A DNA stretch of 64,000 bases from Diplolepis rosae (lineage: Eukaryota > Arthropoda > Insecta > Hymenoptera > Diplolepididae): NCBI GenBank assembly GCA_030998225.1, contig JAPYXD010000052.1, forward strand, positions 1-64,000, read 5' to 3'. The notes below the pieces were generated by a model. It searched no databases and was not told the DNA's origin. It saw nothing but the letters and a program-made list of their open reading frames with translations. The first letter of the stretch is position 1; the number at the start of each line of letters is the position of its first letter. This document shows, in pieces, positions 27,301-40,560 of this stretch. The translations under genes were made by a program, and so were the position numbers.

Positions 27301-28549
27301 TTTGTCGAATTAAATTTTGTGGAAAAGTTGAATAGCGTGAAATACAACGATAAATAACGTGTTAAAAGATATTGAATAAGTTTAATGTATGAATGAGAAT
27401 TATATAAATTCAAATATAAATCTTTCAAAGTACCAAAATAGAAATATGTTTTTTCAGTTTATGACAAAAGGGACTATTTCAGGTTCGAATCTCAATTTTA
27501 CACAAACATTTTGGAGTATGTAAATCTTTTTTCATTTTAGATTTGCCGAATTAAATTTTGTAGAAAAGTCGAATAGCGTGAAATATAACGATAAATAAAG
27601 TTTATAAAAGATATTGAATAAGTTCAAAGTATGAATGCGAAGTACATAAATACAAATTTAAATCGCTCAAAGAACCAAAATAGAAATATGTATTTCAGTT
27701 TATGACAAAAATGACTATTTCAGGTTCGAAACTGAATATTACACAAACATTTTGGAGTATGTGAGTCTTTTAAAATTGTTTTTTGTGGAATTTAATTTTG
27801 TCGAAAAGTTGAATAGCGTGAAATATAATGATAAATAACACTTATGAAAGATATTGAATAAGTTGTAAGTATGAATGCGAAATATATGAATTCAAATTTA
27901 AATCGTTCAAAGAACCAAAATAGAAATATGTTTTTCAGTTTATGACAAAAAGGACTATTTCAGGTTCGAAACTCAATTTTACACAAACATATTGTAGTAT
28001 GTGTGTCTTTTTTCATTTTGGATTTGCCGAATTAAATTTTGTCGAATAGTCGAATAGCGTGAAATATTACGATAACTAACGTTCATAAAAGATATTGAAT
28101 AAGTTTAAAGTATGAATGCGAAGTATATAAATTCATATTTAAATCGTTCGAAGAACCAAAATGGAAACATGTATTTCAGTTTATGACAAATAGGACTATT
28201 TTAGGTTCGAAACTCATTATTTCACAAACATATTGTAGTATGTGTGTCTTTTAACATTATTGATTTGTCTAAATAAATTTGTTCGAAAAGTTGAATAGCG
28301 TGAAATACAACGATAAATAACGTGTATAAAAGATATTGAATAAGTTTAAAGTATGAATGAGAAGTATATAGATTCAAATATAAATCGTTCAAAGTACCAA
28401 AATATAAATATGTTTTTTCAGTTTATGACAAAAGGGACTATTTCAGGTTCGAATCTCAATTTTACACAAACATTTAGGAGTATGTGAGTCTTTTAAAATT
28501 TTAGATTTGTGGAATTAAATTTGGTCGAAAAGTCGAATAGCGTGAAATA
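21369..28549. repeat. Family A array, mixed region with dispersed block repeats
   Basis: About 30 monomers of all six types. The clearest structure is a block at 23,340-24,310 repeated at about 27,193-28,163 with a shift of 3,852-3,853 bp (16 monomers): the variants tgagaattat at 23,541 and 27,394, and tcattttgga at 24,161 and 28,013, mark it. The match is interrupted near 23,905, where the two copies carry different monomer halves. Runs of type a with the gcttgtc variant are frequent between 22,200 and 26,830. No gene or non-satellite sequence is present. Confidence 0.8.
25702..25942 (+). repeat. Representative family A monomer, type a (241 bp)
   Basis: Type a is near a consensus for the family. 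It has gaaactcaattttacac, the block caaacattttggag, then gtatgcttgtcttttaac and gatttgtcgaatt followed by ttgtggaaaagtcg. Type a monomers with the gcttgtc variant occur across the whole A array, for example near 905, 3075, 9470, 19,815, 26,310, 38,840 and 53,770. A common subtype has gacataaaggac instead of gacaaaaaggac. Confidence 0.85.
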
Positions 28550-31500
28550 TAACGATAACTAACGTGTTAAAAGATATTGAATAAGTTTAATGTATGAATG
28601 AGATGTATATAAATTCAAATTTAAATCGTTCAAAGAACCAAAATAGAAATATGTTTTTCAGTTTATGACAAAAAGGACTATTTCAGGTTCGAAACTCAAT
28701 TTTACACAAACATATTGTAGTATGTGTGTCTTTTTTCATTTTGGATTTGCCGAATTAAATTTTGTCGAATAGTCGAATAGCGTGAAATATTACGATAACT
28801 AACGTTCATAAAAGATATTGAATAAGTTTAAAGTATGAATGCGAAGTATATAAATTCATATTTAAATCGTTCGAAGAACCAAAATGGAAACATGTATTTC
28901 AGTTGATGACAAATAGGACTATTTTAGGTTCGAAACTCATTATTTCACAAACATATTGTAGTATGAGTGTCTTTTAACATTATTGATTTGTCTAAATAAA
29001 TTTGTTCGAAAAGTTGAATAGCGTGAAATACAACGATAAATAACGCTTATAAAAGATATTGAATAAGTATAAAGTATGAATACGATGTATATAAATTCAA
29101 ATTTAAATCGTTCAAGGAACCAAAATAGAAATATGTATATCAGTTTATGATAAAAAGGACTATTTCAGGTTCGAAACTAATTTTACACAAACATTTTGGA
29201 GTATGTAAATCTTTTTTCATTTTAGATTTGTCGAATTAAATTTTGTGGAAAAGTCGAATAACGTTAAATATAACGATAAATAACGTTTATAAAAGATATT
29301 GAATAAGTTTAAAGTATGAATGCGAAGTATATAAATTCATATTTAAATCGTTCAAAGAACCAAAATGGAAATATGTATATCAGTTTATGATAAAAAGGAC
29401 TATTTCAGGTTCGAAACTAATTTTACACAAACATTTTGGAGTATGTAAATCTTTTTTCATTTTAGATTTGTCGAATTAAATTTTGTGGAAAAGTCGAATA
29501 GCGTGAAATATAACGATAACTAACGTTTCATAACAGATATTGAATAAGTTTAAAGTATGAATGCGAAGTATATAAATTCAAATTGAAATCGTTCAAAGAA
29601 CCAAAATGGAAATATGTATTTCAGTTTATGACAAAAAGGACTATTTTAGGATCGAAACTTAATATATCACAAACATATTGTAGTATGTGTGTCTTTTAAC
29701 ATTATAGATTTGTCTAAATAAATTTGTTCGAAAAGTTGAATAGCGTGAAATACAACGATAAATAACGTGTATAAAAGATATTGAATAAGTATAAAGTATG
29801 AATGCGAAGTATATAAATTCAAATTTAAATCGTTCAAGGAACCAAAATAGAAATATGTATATCAGTTTATGATAAAAAGGACTATTTCAGGTTCGAAACT
29901 CAATTTTACACAAACATTTTGGAGTATGTGAGTCTTTTAAAATTTTAGATTTGTCGAATTAAATTTTGTGGAAAAGTTGAATAGCGTGAAATACAACGAT
30001 AAATAACGTGTTAAAAGATATTGAATAAGTTTAATGTATGAATGAGAATTATATAAATTCAAATATAAATCTTTCAAAGTACCAAAATAGAAATATGTTT
30101 TTTCAGTTTATGACAAAAGGGACTATTTCAGGTTCGAATCTCAATTTTACACAAACATTTTGGAGTATGTAAATCTTTTTTCATTTTAGATTTGCCGAAT
30201 TAAATTTTTTAGAAAAGTCGAATAGCCTGAAATATAACGATAACTAACGTTCATAACAGATATTGAATATGTTTAAAGTATGAATGCGAAGTATATAAAT
30301 TCATATTTAAATCGTTCGAAGAACCAAAATGGAAACATGTATTTCAGTTGATGACAAATAGGACTATTTTAGGTTCGAAACTCATTATTTCACAAACATA
30401 TTGTAGTATGAGTGTCTTTTAACATTATTGATTTGTCTAAATAAATTTGTTCGAAAAGTTGAATAGCGTGAAATACAACGATAAATAACGTGTATAAAAG
30501 ATATTGAATAAGTTTAAAGTATGAATGAGAAGTATATAGATTCAAATATAAATCGTTCAAAGTACCAAAATATAAATATGTTTTTTCAGTTTATGACAAA
30601 AGGGACTATTTCAGGTTCGAATCTCAATTTTACACAAACTTTTTGGAGTATGTGACTCTTTTAAAATTTTAGATTTGTGGAATTAAATTTGGTCGAAAAG
30701 TTGAATAGCGTGAAATACAACGATAAATAACACTTATGAAAGATATTGAATAAGTTGTAAGTATGAATGCGAAATATATAAATTCAAATTTAAATCGTTC
30801 AAAGAAGCAAAAAGGAAATATGTTTTTCAGTTTATGACAAAAAGGACTATTTCAGGTTCGAAACTCATTTTTACACAAACGTTTTGGAGTATGTAAATCT
30901 TTTTTCATGTTAGATTTGCCGAATTAAATTTCGTCGAATAGTCGAATAGCGTGAAATATAACGAATGATAATGTTTATAAAAGATATTGATTAAGTTTAA
31001 ATTATGAATGCGAAGTATATAAATTCATATTTAAATCGTTAAAAGAACCAAAATGGAAATATGTATATCAGTTTATGATAAAAAGGACTATTTCAGGTTC
31101 GAAACTAATTTTACACAAACATTTTGGAGTATGTAAAGCTTTTTTTCATTTTAGATTTTCCGAATTAAATTTTGTCGAAAAGTCGAATAGCGTGAAATAT
31201 AACGATAAATAACGTTTATAAAAGATATTGATTAAGTTTAAATTATGAATGCGAAGTATATAAATTCATATTTAAATCGTTAAAAGAACCAAAATGGAAA
31301 TATGTATATCAGTTTATGATAAAAAGGACTATTTCAGGTTCGAAACTAATTTTACACAAACATTTTGGAGTATGTAAATCTTTTTTCATTTTAGATTTGT
31401 CGAATTAAATTTTGTCGAATAGTCGAATAGCGTGAAATATAACGATAACTAACGTTGCATAACAGATATTGAATAAGTTTAAAGTATGAATGCGAAGTAT

Positions 31501-34500
31501 ATAAATTCAAATTGAAATCGTTCAAACAACCGAAATGAAAATATGTATTTCAGTTTATGACAAATAGGACTATTTTAGGTTCGAAACTTAATATATCACA
31601 AACATATTGTAGTATGTGTGTCTTTTAACATTGTTGATTTGTCTAAATAAATTTGGTCGAAAAGTTGAATAGCGTGAAATACAACGATAAATAACGTGTT
31701 AAAAGATATTGAATAAGTTTAATGTATGAATGAGAATTATATAAATTCAAATTTAAATCGTTCAAAGAACCAAAATAGAAATATGTTTTTCAGTTTATGA
31801 CAAAAAGGACTATTTCAGGTTCGAAACTCAATTTTACACAAACATATTGTAGTATGTGTGTCTTTTTTCATTTTGGATTTGCCGAATTAAATTTTGTCGA
31901 ATAGTCGAATAGCGTGAAATATTACGATAACTAACGTTCATAAAAGATATTGAATAAGTTTAAAGTATGAATGCGAAGTATATAAATTCATATTTAAATC
32001 GTTCGAAGAACCAAAATGGAAACATGTATTTCAGTTGATGACAAATAGGACTATTTTAGGTTCGAAACTCATTATTTCACAAACATATTGTAGTATGAGT
32101 GTCTTTTAACATTATTGATTTGTCTAAATAAATTTGTTCGAAAAGTTGAATAGCGTGAAATACAACGATAAATAACGCTTATAAAAGATATTGAATAAGT
32201 ATAAAGTATGAATACGATGTATATAAATTCAAATTTAAATCGTTCAAGGAACCAAAATAGAAATATGTATATCAGTTTATGATAAAAAGGACTATTTCAG
32301 GTTCGAAACTAATTTTACACAAACATTTTGGAGTATGTAAATCTTTTTTCATTTTAGATTTGTCGAATTAAATTTTGTGGAAAAGTCGAATAACGTTAAA
32401 TATAACGATAAATAACGTTTATAAAAGATATTGAATAAGTTTAAAGTATGAATGCGAAGTATATAAATTCATATTTAAATCGTTCAAAGAACCAAAATAG
32501 AAATATGTATATCAGTTTATGATAAAAAGGACTATTTCAGGTTCGAAACTAATTTTACACAAACATTTTGGAGTATGTAAATCTTTTTTCATTTTAGTTT
32601 TGTCGAATTAAATTTTGTCGAATAGTCGAATAGCGTGAAATATAACGATAACTAACGTTTCATAACAGATATTGAATAAGTTTAAAGTATGAATGCGAAG
32701 TATATAAATTCAAATTGAAATCGTTCAAACAACCAAAATGAAAATATGTATTTCAGTTTATGACATAAAGGACTATTTCAGGTTCGAAACTTAATATATC
32801 ACAAACATATTGTAGTATGTGTGTCTTTTAACATTATAGATTTGTCTAAATAAATTTGTTCGAAAAGTTGAATAGCGTGAAATACAACGATAAATAACGT
32901 GTATAAAAGATATTGAATAAGTATAAAGTATGAATGCGAAGTATATAAATTCAAATTTAAATCGTTCAAGGAACCAAAATAGAAATATGTATATCAGTTT
33001 ATGATAAAAAGGACTATTTCAGGTTCGAAACTCAATTTTACACAAACATTTTGGAGTATGTGAGTCTTTTAACATTTTAGATATGTCGAACGAAATTTTG
33101 TGGAAAAGTCGAATAGCGTGAAATACAACGATAAATAACGTGTTAAAAGATATTGAATAAGTTTAATGTATGAATGAGAATTATATAAATTCAAATATAA
33201 ATCTTTCAAAGTACCAAAATAGAAATATGTTTTTTCAGTTTATGACAAAAGGGACTATTTCAGGTTCGAATCTCAATTTTACACAAACATTTTGGAGTAT
33301 GTAAATCTTTTTTCATTTTAGATTTGCCGAATTAAATTTTGTAGAAAAGTCGAATAGCGTGAAATATAACGATAACTAACGTTCATAAAAGATATTGAAT
33401 AAGTTTAAAGTATGAATGCGAAGTATATAAATTCATATTTAAATCGTTCGAAGAACCAAAATGGAAACATGTATTTCAGTTGATGACAAATAGGACTATT
33501 TTAGGTTCGAAACTCATTATTTCACAAACATATTGTAGTATGAGTGTCTTTTAACATTATTGATTTGTCTAAATAAATTTGTTCGAAAAGTTGAATAGCG
33601 TGAAATACAACGATAAATAACGTGTATAAAAGATATTGAATAAGTTTAAAGTATGAATGAGAAGTATATAGATTCAAATATAAATCGTTCAAAGTACCAA
33701 AATATAAATATGTTTTTTCAGTTTATGACAAAAGGGACTATTTCAGGTTCGAATCTCAATTTTACACAAACATTTTGGAGTATGTGACTCTTTTAAAATT
33801 TTAGATTTGTGGAATTTAATTTGGTCGAAAAGTCGAATAGCGTGAAATATAATGATAAATAACACTTATGAAAGATATTGAATAAGTTGTAAGTATGAAT
33901 GCGAAATATATAAATTCAAATTTAAATCGTTCAAAGAACCAAAATAGAAATATGTTTTTCAGTTTATGACAAAAAGGACTATTTCAGGTTCGAAACTCAA
34001 TTTTACACAAACATTTTGGAGTATGTAAATCTTTTTTCATGTTAGATTTGCCGAATTAAATTTTGTCGAATAGTCGAATAGCGTGAAATATAACGAATGA
34101 TAACGTTTATAAAAGATATTGATTAAGTTTAAATTATGAATGCGAAGTATATAAATTCATATTTAAATCGTTAAAAGAACCAAAATGGAAATATGTATAT
34201 CAGTTTATGATAAAAAGGACTATTTCAGGTTCGAAACTAATTTTACACAAACATTTTGGAGTATGTAAATCTTTTTTCATTTTAGATTTGCCGAATTAAA
34301 TGTTGTCGAAAAGTCGAATAGCGTGAAATATAACGAATGATAACGTTTATAAAAGATATTGATTAAGTTTAAATTATGAATGCGAAGTATATAAATTCAT
34401 ATTTAAATCGTTAAAAGAACCAAAATGGAAATATGTATATCAGTTTATGATAAAAAGGACTATTTCAGGTTCGAAACTAATTTTACACAAACATTTTGGA

Positions 34501-34820
34501 GTATGTAAATCTTTTTTCATTTTAGATTTGTCGAATTAAATTTTGTCGAATAGTCGAATAGCGTGAAATATAACGATAACTAACGTTTCATAACAGATAT
34601 TGAATAAGTTTAAAGTATGAATGCGAAGTATATAAATTCAAATTGAAATCGTTCAAACAACCGAAATGAAAATATGTATTTCAGTTTATGACAAATAGGA
34701 CTATTTTAGGTTCGAAACTTAATATATCACAAACATATTGTAGTATGTGTGTCTTTTAACATTATTGATTTGTCTAAATAAATTTGTTCGAAAAGTTGAA
34801 TAGCGTGAAATACAACGATA
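28550..34820. repeat. 3,132-bp 13-monomer HOR, two tandem copies
   Basis: The rare variant tttcagttgatgac has its ttg at 28,903, 30,348, 32,035 and 33,480, that is steps of 1,445, 1,687 and 1,445 bp (6, 7 and 6 monomers). First-to-third and second-to-fourth are both exactly 3,132 bp. Other markers keep this shift: taacgcttat with gaatacgatg at 29,041 and 32,173, aacgttcataaaag at 28,801 and 31,933, and aacgtgttaaaag at 28,561 and 31,693. Copies span about 28,550-31,690 and 31,690-34,820. The right part overlaps the start of the 10-kb unit. Confidence 0.85.
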
Positions 34821-35821
34821 AATAACGTGTATAAAAGATATTGAATAAGTTTAAAGTATGAATGAGAAGTATATAGATTCAAATATAAATCGTTCAAAGT
34901 ACCAAAATATAAATATGTTTTTTCAGTTTATGACAAAAGGGACTATTTCAGGTTCGAATCTCAATTTTACACAAACTTTTTGGAGTATGTAAATCTTTTT
35001 TCATTTTAGGTTTGCTGAATTAAATTTTGTAGAAAAGTCGAATAGCGTGAAATATAATGATAAATAAAGTTTATAAAAGATATTGAATAAGTTCAAAGTA
35101 TGAATGCGAAGTACATAAATACAAATTTAAATCGCTAAAAGAACCAAAATAGAAATATGTATTTCAGTTTATGACAAAAATGACTATTTCAGGTTCGAAA
35201 CTCAATATTACACAAACATTTAGGAGTATGTGAGTCTTTTAAAATTGTTTTTTGTGGAATTTAATTTTGTCGAAAAGTTGAATAGCGTGAAATATAATGA
35301 TAAATAACACTTATGAAAGATATTGAATAAGTTGTAAGTATGAATGCGAAATATATAAATTCAAATTTAAATCGTTCAAAGAACCAAAATAGAAATATGT
35401 TTTTCAGTTTATGACAAAAGGGACTATTTCAGGTTCGAATCTCAATTTTACACAAACATTTTGGAGTATGTAAATCTTTTTTCATTTTAGATTTGCCGAA
35501 TTAAATGTTGTCGAAAAGTCGAATAGCGTGAAATATAACGAATGATAACGTTTATAAAAGATATTGATTAAGTTTAAATTATGAATGCGAAGTATATAAA
35601 TTCATATTTAAATCGTTAAAAGAACCAAAATGGAAATATGTATATCAGTTTATGATAAAAAGGACTATTTCAGGTTCGAAACTAATTTTACACAAACATT
35701 TTGGAGTATGTAAATCTTTTTTCATTTTAGATTTGCCGAATTAAATTTTGTCGAAAAGTCGAATAGCGTGAAATACAACGATAACTAACGTTTCATAACA
35801 GATATTGAATAAGTTTAAAGT

Positions 35822-36785
35822 ATGAATGCGAAGTATATAAATTCAAATTGAAATCGTTCAAACAACCGAAATGAAAATATGTATTTCAGTTTATGACAAA
35901 AAGGACTATTTTAGGATCGAAACTTAATATATCACAAACATATTGTAGTATGTGTGACTTTTAACATTATAGATTTGTCTAAATAAATTTGTTCGAAAAG
36001 TTGAATAGCGTGAAATACAACGATAAATAACGTGTATAAAAGATATTGAATAAGTATAAAGTATGAATGCGAAGTATATAAATTCAAATTTAAATCGTTC
36101 AAGGAACCAAAATAGAAATATGTATATCAGTTTATGATAAAAAGGACTATTTCAGGTTCGAAACTAATTTTACACAAACATTTTGGAGTATGTAAATCTT
36201 TTTTCATTTTAGATTTGTCGAATTAAATTTTGTGGAAAAGTCGAATAACGTTAAATATAACGATAAATAACGTTTATAAAAGATATTGAATAAGTTTAAA
36301 GTATGAATGCGAAGTATATAAATTCATATTTAAATCGTTCAAAGAACCAAAATGGAAATATGTATTTCAGTTTATGACAAATAGGACTATTTTAGGTTCG
36401 AAACTTAATATATCACAAACATATTGTAGTATGTGTGTCTTTTAACATTATAGATTTGTCTAAATAAATTTGTTCGAAAAGTTGAATAGCGTGAAATACA
36501 ACGATAAATAACGTGTATAAAAGATATTGAATAAGTATAAAGTATGAATGCGAAGTATATAAATTCAAATTTAAATCGTTCAAGGAACCAAAATAGAAAT
36601 ATGTATATCAGTTTATGATAAAAAGGACTATTTCAGGTTCGAAACTAATTTTACACAAACATTTTGGAGTATGTAAATCTTTTTTCATTTTAGATTTGTC
36701 GAATTAAATTTTGTGGAAAAGTCGAATAACGTTAAATATAACGATAAATAACGTTTATAAAAGATATTGAATAAGTTTAAAGTAT
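35822..36785. repeat. c-b dimer repeated in tandem (481 bp)
   Basis: A type c monomer followed by a type b monomer occurs twice in succession: the intervening monomer starts are at 36,063 and 36,544, and text from ttttggagtatg at 36,181 matches 36,662 at a shift of 481 bp. The first c has the variant ttaggatcgaaac and gtgtgactttt, which the second lacks. Confidence 0.78.
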
Positions 36786-39700
36786 GAATGCGAAGTATAT
36801 AAATTCATATTTAAATCGTTCAAAGAACCAAAATGGAAATATGTATTTCAGTTTATGACAAAAAGGACTATTTCAGGTTCGAAACTCAATTTTACACAAA
36901 CATTTTGGAGTATGTAAATCTTTTTTCATTTTAGATTTGCCGAATTAAATTTTGTGGAAAAGTCGAATAGCGTGAAATATAACGATAACTAACGTTCATA
37001 ACAGATATTGAATATGTTTAAAGTATGAATGCGAAGTACATAAATACAAATTTAAATCGCTCAAAGAACCAAAATAGAAATATGTATTTCAGTTTATGAC
37101 AAAAATGACTATTTCAGGTTCGAAACTCAATATTACACAAACATTTTGGAGTATGTGAGTCTTTTAAAATTTTAGATTTGTCTAAATAAATTTGTTCGAA
37201 AAGTTGAATAGCGTGAAATACAACGATAAATAACGTGTATAAAAGATATTGAATAAGTTTAAAGTATGAATGAGAAGTATATAAATTCAAATATAAATCT
37301 TTCAAAGTACCAAAATAGAAATATGTTTTTTCAGTTTATGACAAAAGGGACTATTTCAGGTTCGAATCTCAATTTTACACAAACATTTTGGAGTATGTAA
37401 ATCTTTTTTCATTTTAGATTTGCCGAATTAAATGTTGTCGAAAAGTCGAATAGCGTGAAATATAACGAATGATAACGTTTATAAAAGATATTGATTAAGT
37501 TTAAATTATGAATGCGAAGTATATAAATTCATATTTAAATCGTTCAAGGAACCAAAATAGAAATATGTATTTCAGTTTATGACATAAAGGACTATTTCAG
37601 GTTCGAAACTTAATATATCACAAACATATTGTAGTATGTGTGTCTTTTAACATTATAGATTTGTCTAAATAAATTTGTTCGAAAAGTTGAATAGCGTGAA
37701 ATACAACGATAAATAACGTTTATAAAAGATATTGAATAAGTTTAAAGTATGAATGCGAAGTATATAAATTCATATTTAAATCGTTCAAAGAACCAAAATG
37801 GAAATATGTATTTCAGTTTATGACATAAAGGACTATTTCAGGTTCGAAACTCAATTTTACACAAACATTTTGGAGTATGCTTGTCTTTTAACATTTTAGA
37901 TTTGTCGAATTAAATTTTGTGGAAAAGTCGAATAGCGTGAAATACAACGATAAATAACGTGTATAAAAGATATTGAATAAGTATAAAGTATGAATGGGAA
38001 GTATATAAATTCAAATTTAAATCGTTCAAGGAACCAAAATAGAAATATGTATATCAGTTTATGATAAAAAGGACTATTTCAGGTTCGAATCTCAATTTTA
38101 CACAAACATTTTGGAGTATGTAAATCTTTTTTCATTTTAGATTTGCCGAATTAAATTTTTTAGAAAAGTCGAATAGCCTGAAATATAACGATAACTAACG
38201 TTCATAACAGATATTGAATATGTTTAAAGTATGAATGCGAAGTACATAAATACAAATTTAAATCGCTCAAAGAACCAAAATAGAAATATGTATTTCAGTT
38301 TATGACAAAAATGACTATTTCAGGTTCGAAACTCAATATTACACAAACATTTTGGAGTATGTGACTCTTTTAAAATTTTAGATTTGTCTAAATAAATTTG
38401 TTCGAAAAGTTGAATAGCGTGAAATACAACGATAAATAACGCGTATAAAAGATATTGAATAAGTATAAAGTATGAATGCGATGTATATAAATTCAAATTT
38501 AAATCGTTCAAAGAACCAAAATAGAAATATGTTTTTCAGTTTATGACAAAAGGGACTATTTCAGGTTCGAATCTCAATTTTACACAAACATTTTGGAGTA
38601 TGTAAATCTTTTTTCATTTTAGATTTGCCGAATTAAATTTTTTAGAAAAGTCGAATAGCGTGAAATATAACGATAACTAACGTTCATAACAGATATTGAA
38701 TATGTTTAAAGTATGAATGCGAAGTATATAAATTCATATTTAAATCGTTCAAAGAACCAAAATGGAAATATGTATTTCAGTTTATGACATAAAGGACTAT
38801 TTCAGGTTCGAAACTCAATTTTACACAAACATTTTGGAGTATGCTTGTCTTTTAACATTTTAGATTTGTCGAATTAAATTTTGTGGAAAAGTCGAATAGC
38901 GTGAAATACAACGATAAATAACGTGTATAAAAGATATTGAATAAGTATAAAGTATGAATGGGAAGTATATAAATTCAAATTTAAATCGTTCAAGGAACCA
39001 AAATAGAAATATGTATATCAGTTTATGATAAAAAGGACTATTTCAGGTTCGAATCTCAATTTTACACAAACATTTTGGAGTATGTAAATCTTTTTTCATT
39101 TTAGATTTGCCGAATTAAATTTTTTAGAAAAGTCGAATAGCGTGAAATATAACGATAACTAACGTTCATAACAGATATTGAATATGTTTAAAGTATGAAT
39201 GCGAAGTACATAAATACAAATTTAAATCGCTCAAAGAACCAAAATAGAAATATGTATTTCAGTTTATGACAAAAATGACTATTTCAGGTTCGAAACTCAA
39301 TATTACACAAACATTTTGGAGTATGTGAGTCTTTTAAAATTTTAGATTTGTCTAAATAAATTTGTTCGAAAAGTTGAATAGCGTGAAATACAACGATAAA
39401 TAACGTGTATAAAAGATATTGAATAAGTTTAAAGTATGAATGAGAAGTATATAAATTCAAATATAAATCTTTCAAAGTACCAAAATAGAAATATGTTTTT
39501 TCAGTTTATGACAAAAGGGACTATTTCAGGTTCGAATCTCAATTTTACACAAACATTTTGGAGTATGTAAATCTTTTTTCATGTTAGATTTGCCGAATTA
39601 AATTTTGTCGAATAGTCGAATAGCGTGAAATATAACGATAACTAACGTTTCATAACAGATATTGAATAAGTTTAAAGTATGAATGCGAAGTATATAAATT

Positions 39701-40519
39701 CAAATTGAAATCGTTCAAACAACCAAAATGAAAATATGTTTTTCAGTTTATGACAAAAAGGACTATTTCAGGTTCGAAACTCAATTTTACACAAACATTT
39801 TGGAGTATGTAAATCTTTTTTCATTTTAGATTTGCCGAATTAAATTGTTTAGAAAAGTCGAATAGCGTGAAATATAACGAATAATAACGTTTATAAAAGA
39901 TATTGAATAAGTTTAAAGTATGAATGCGAAGTATATAAATTCATATTTAAATCGTTCAAAGAACCAAAAAGGAAATATGTTTTTCAGTTTATGACAAAAA
40001 GGACTATTTCAGGTTCGAATCTCAATTTTACACAAACATTTTGGAGTATGTAAATCTTTTTTCATTTTAGATTTGCCGAATTAAATGTTGTCGAAAAGTC
40101 GAATAGCGTGAAATATAACGAATGATAACGTTTATAAAAGATATTGATTAAGTTTAAATTATGAATGCGAAGTATATAAATTCATATTTAAATCGTTAAA
40201 AGAACCAAAATGGAAATATGTATATCAGTTTATGATAAAAAGGACTATTTCAGGTTCGAAACTAATTTTACACAAACATTTTGGAGTATGTAAATCTTTT
40301 TTCATTTTAGATTTGTGGAATTAAATTTTGTGGAAAAGTCGAATAACGTTAAATATAACGATAAATAACGTTTATAAAAGATATTGAATAAGTTTAAAGT
40401 ATGAATGCGAAGTATATAAATTCATATTTAAATCGTTCAAAGAACCAAAATGCAAATATGAATTTCAGTTTATGACAAATAGGACTATTTTACGTTCGAA
40501 ACTTAATATTTCACAAACA

Positions 40520-40560
40520 TATTGTAGTATGTGTGTCTTTTGTCTAAATAAATTTGTTCG
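40520..40560 (+). other. 14-bp deletion in a type c monomer
   Basis: At about 40,541 the usual type c text from cttttaacattatag to atttgtctaa is shortened to cttttgtctaa. The lost 14 bases are flanked by TTT on both sides. Other type c monomers with the same tttacgttcg marker (2,317, 25,311, 53,489) are intact here, so the loss is local. Confidence 0.8.
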
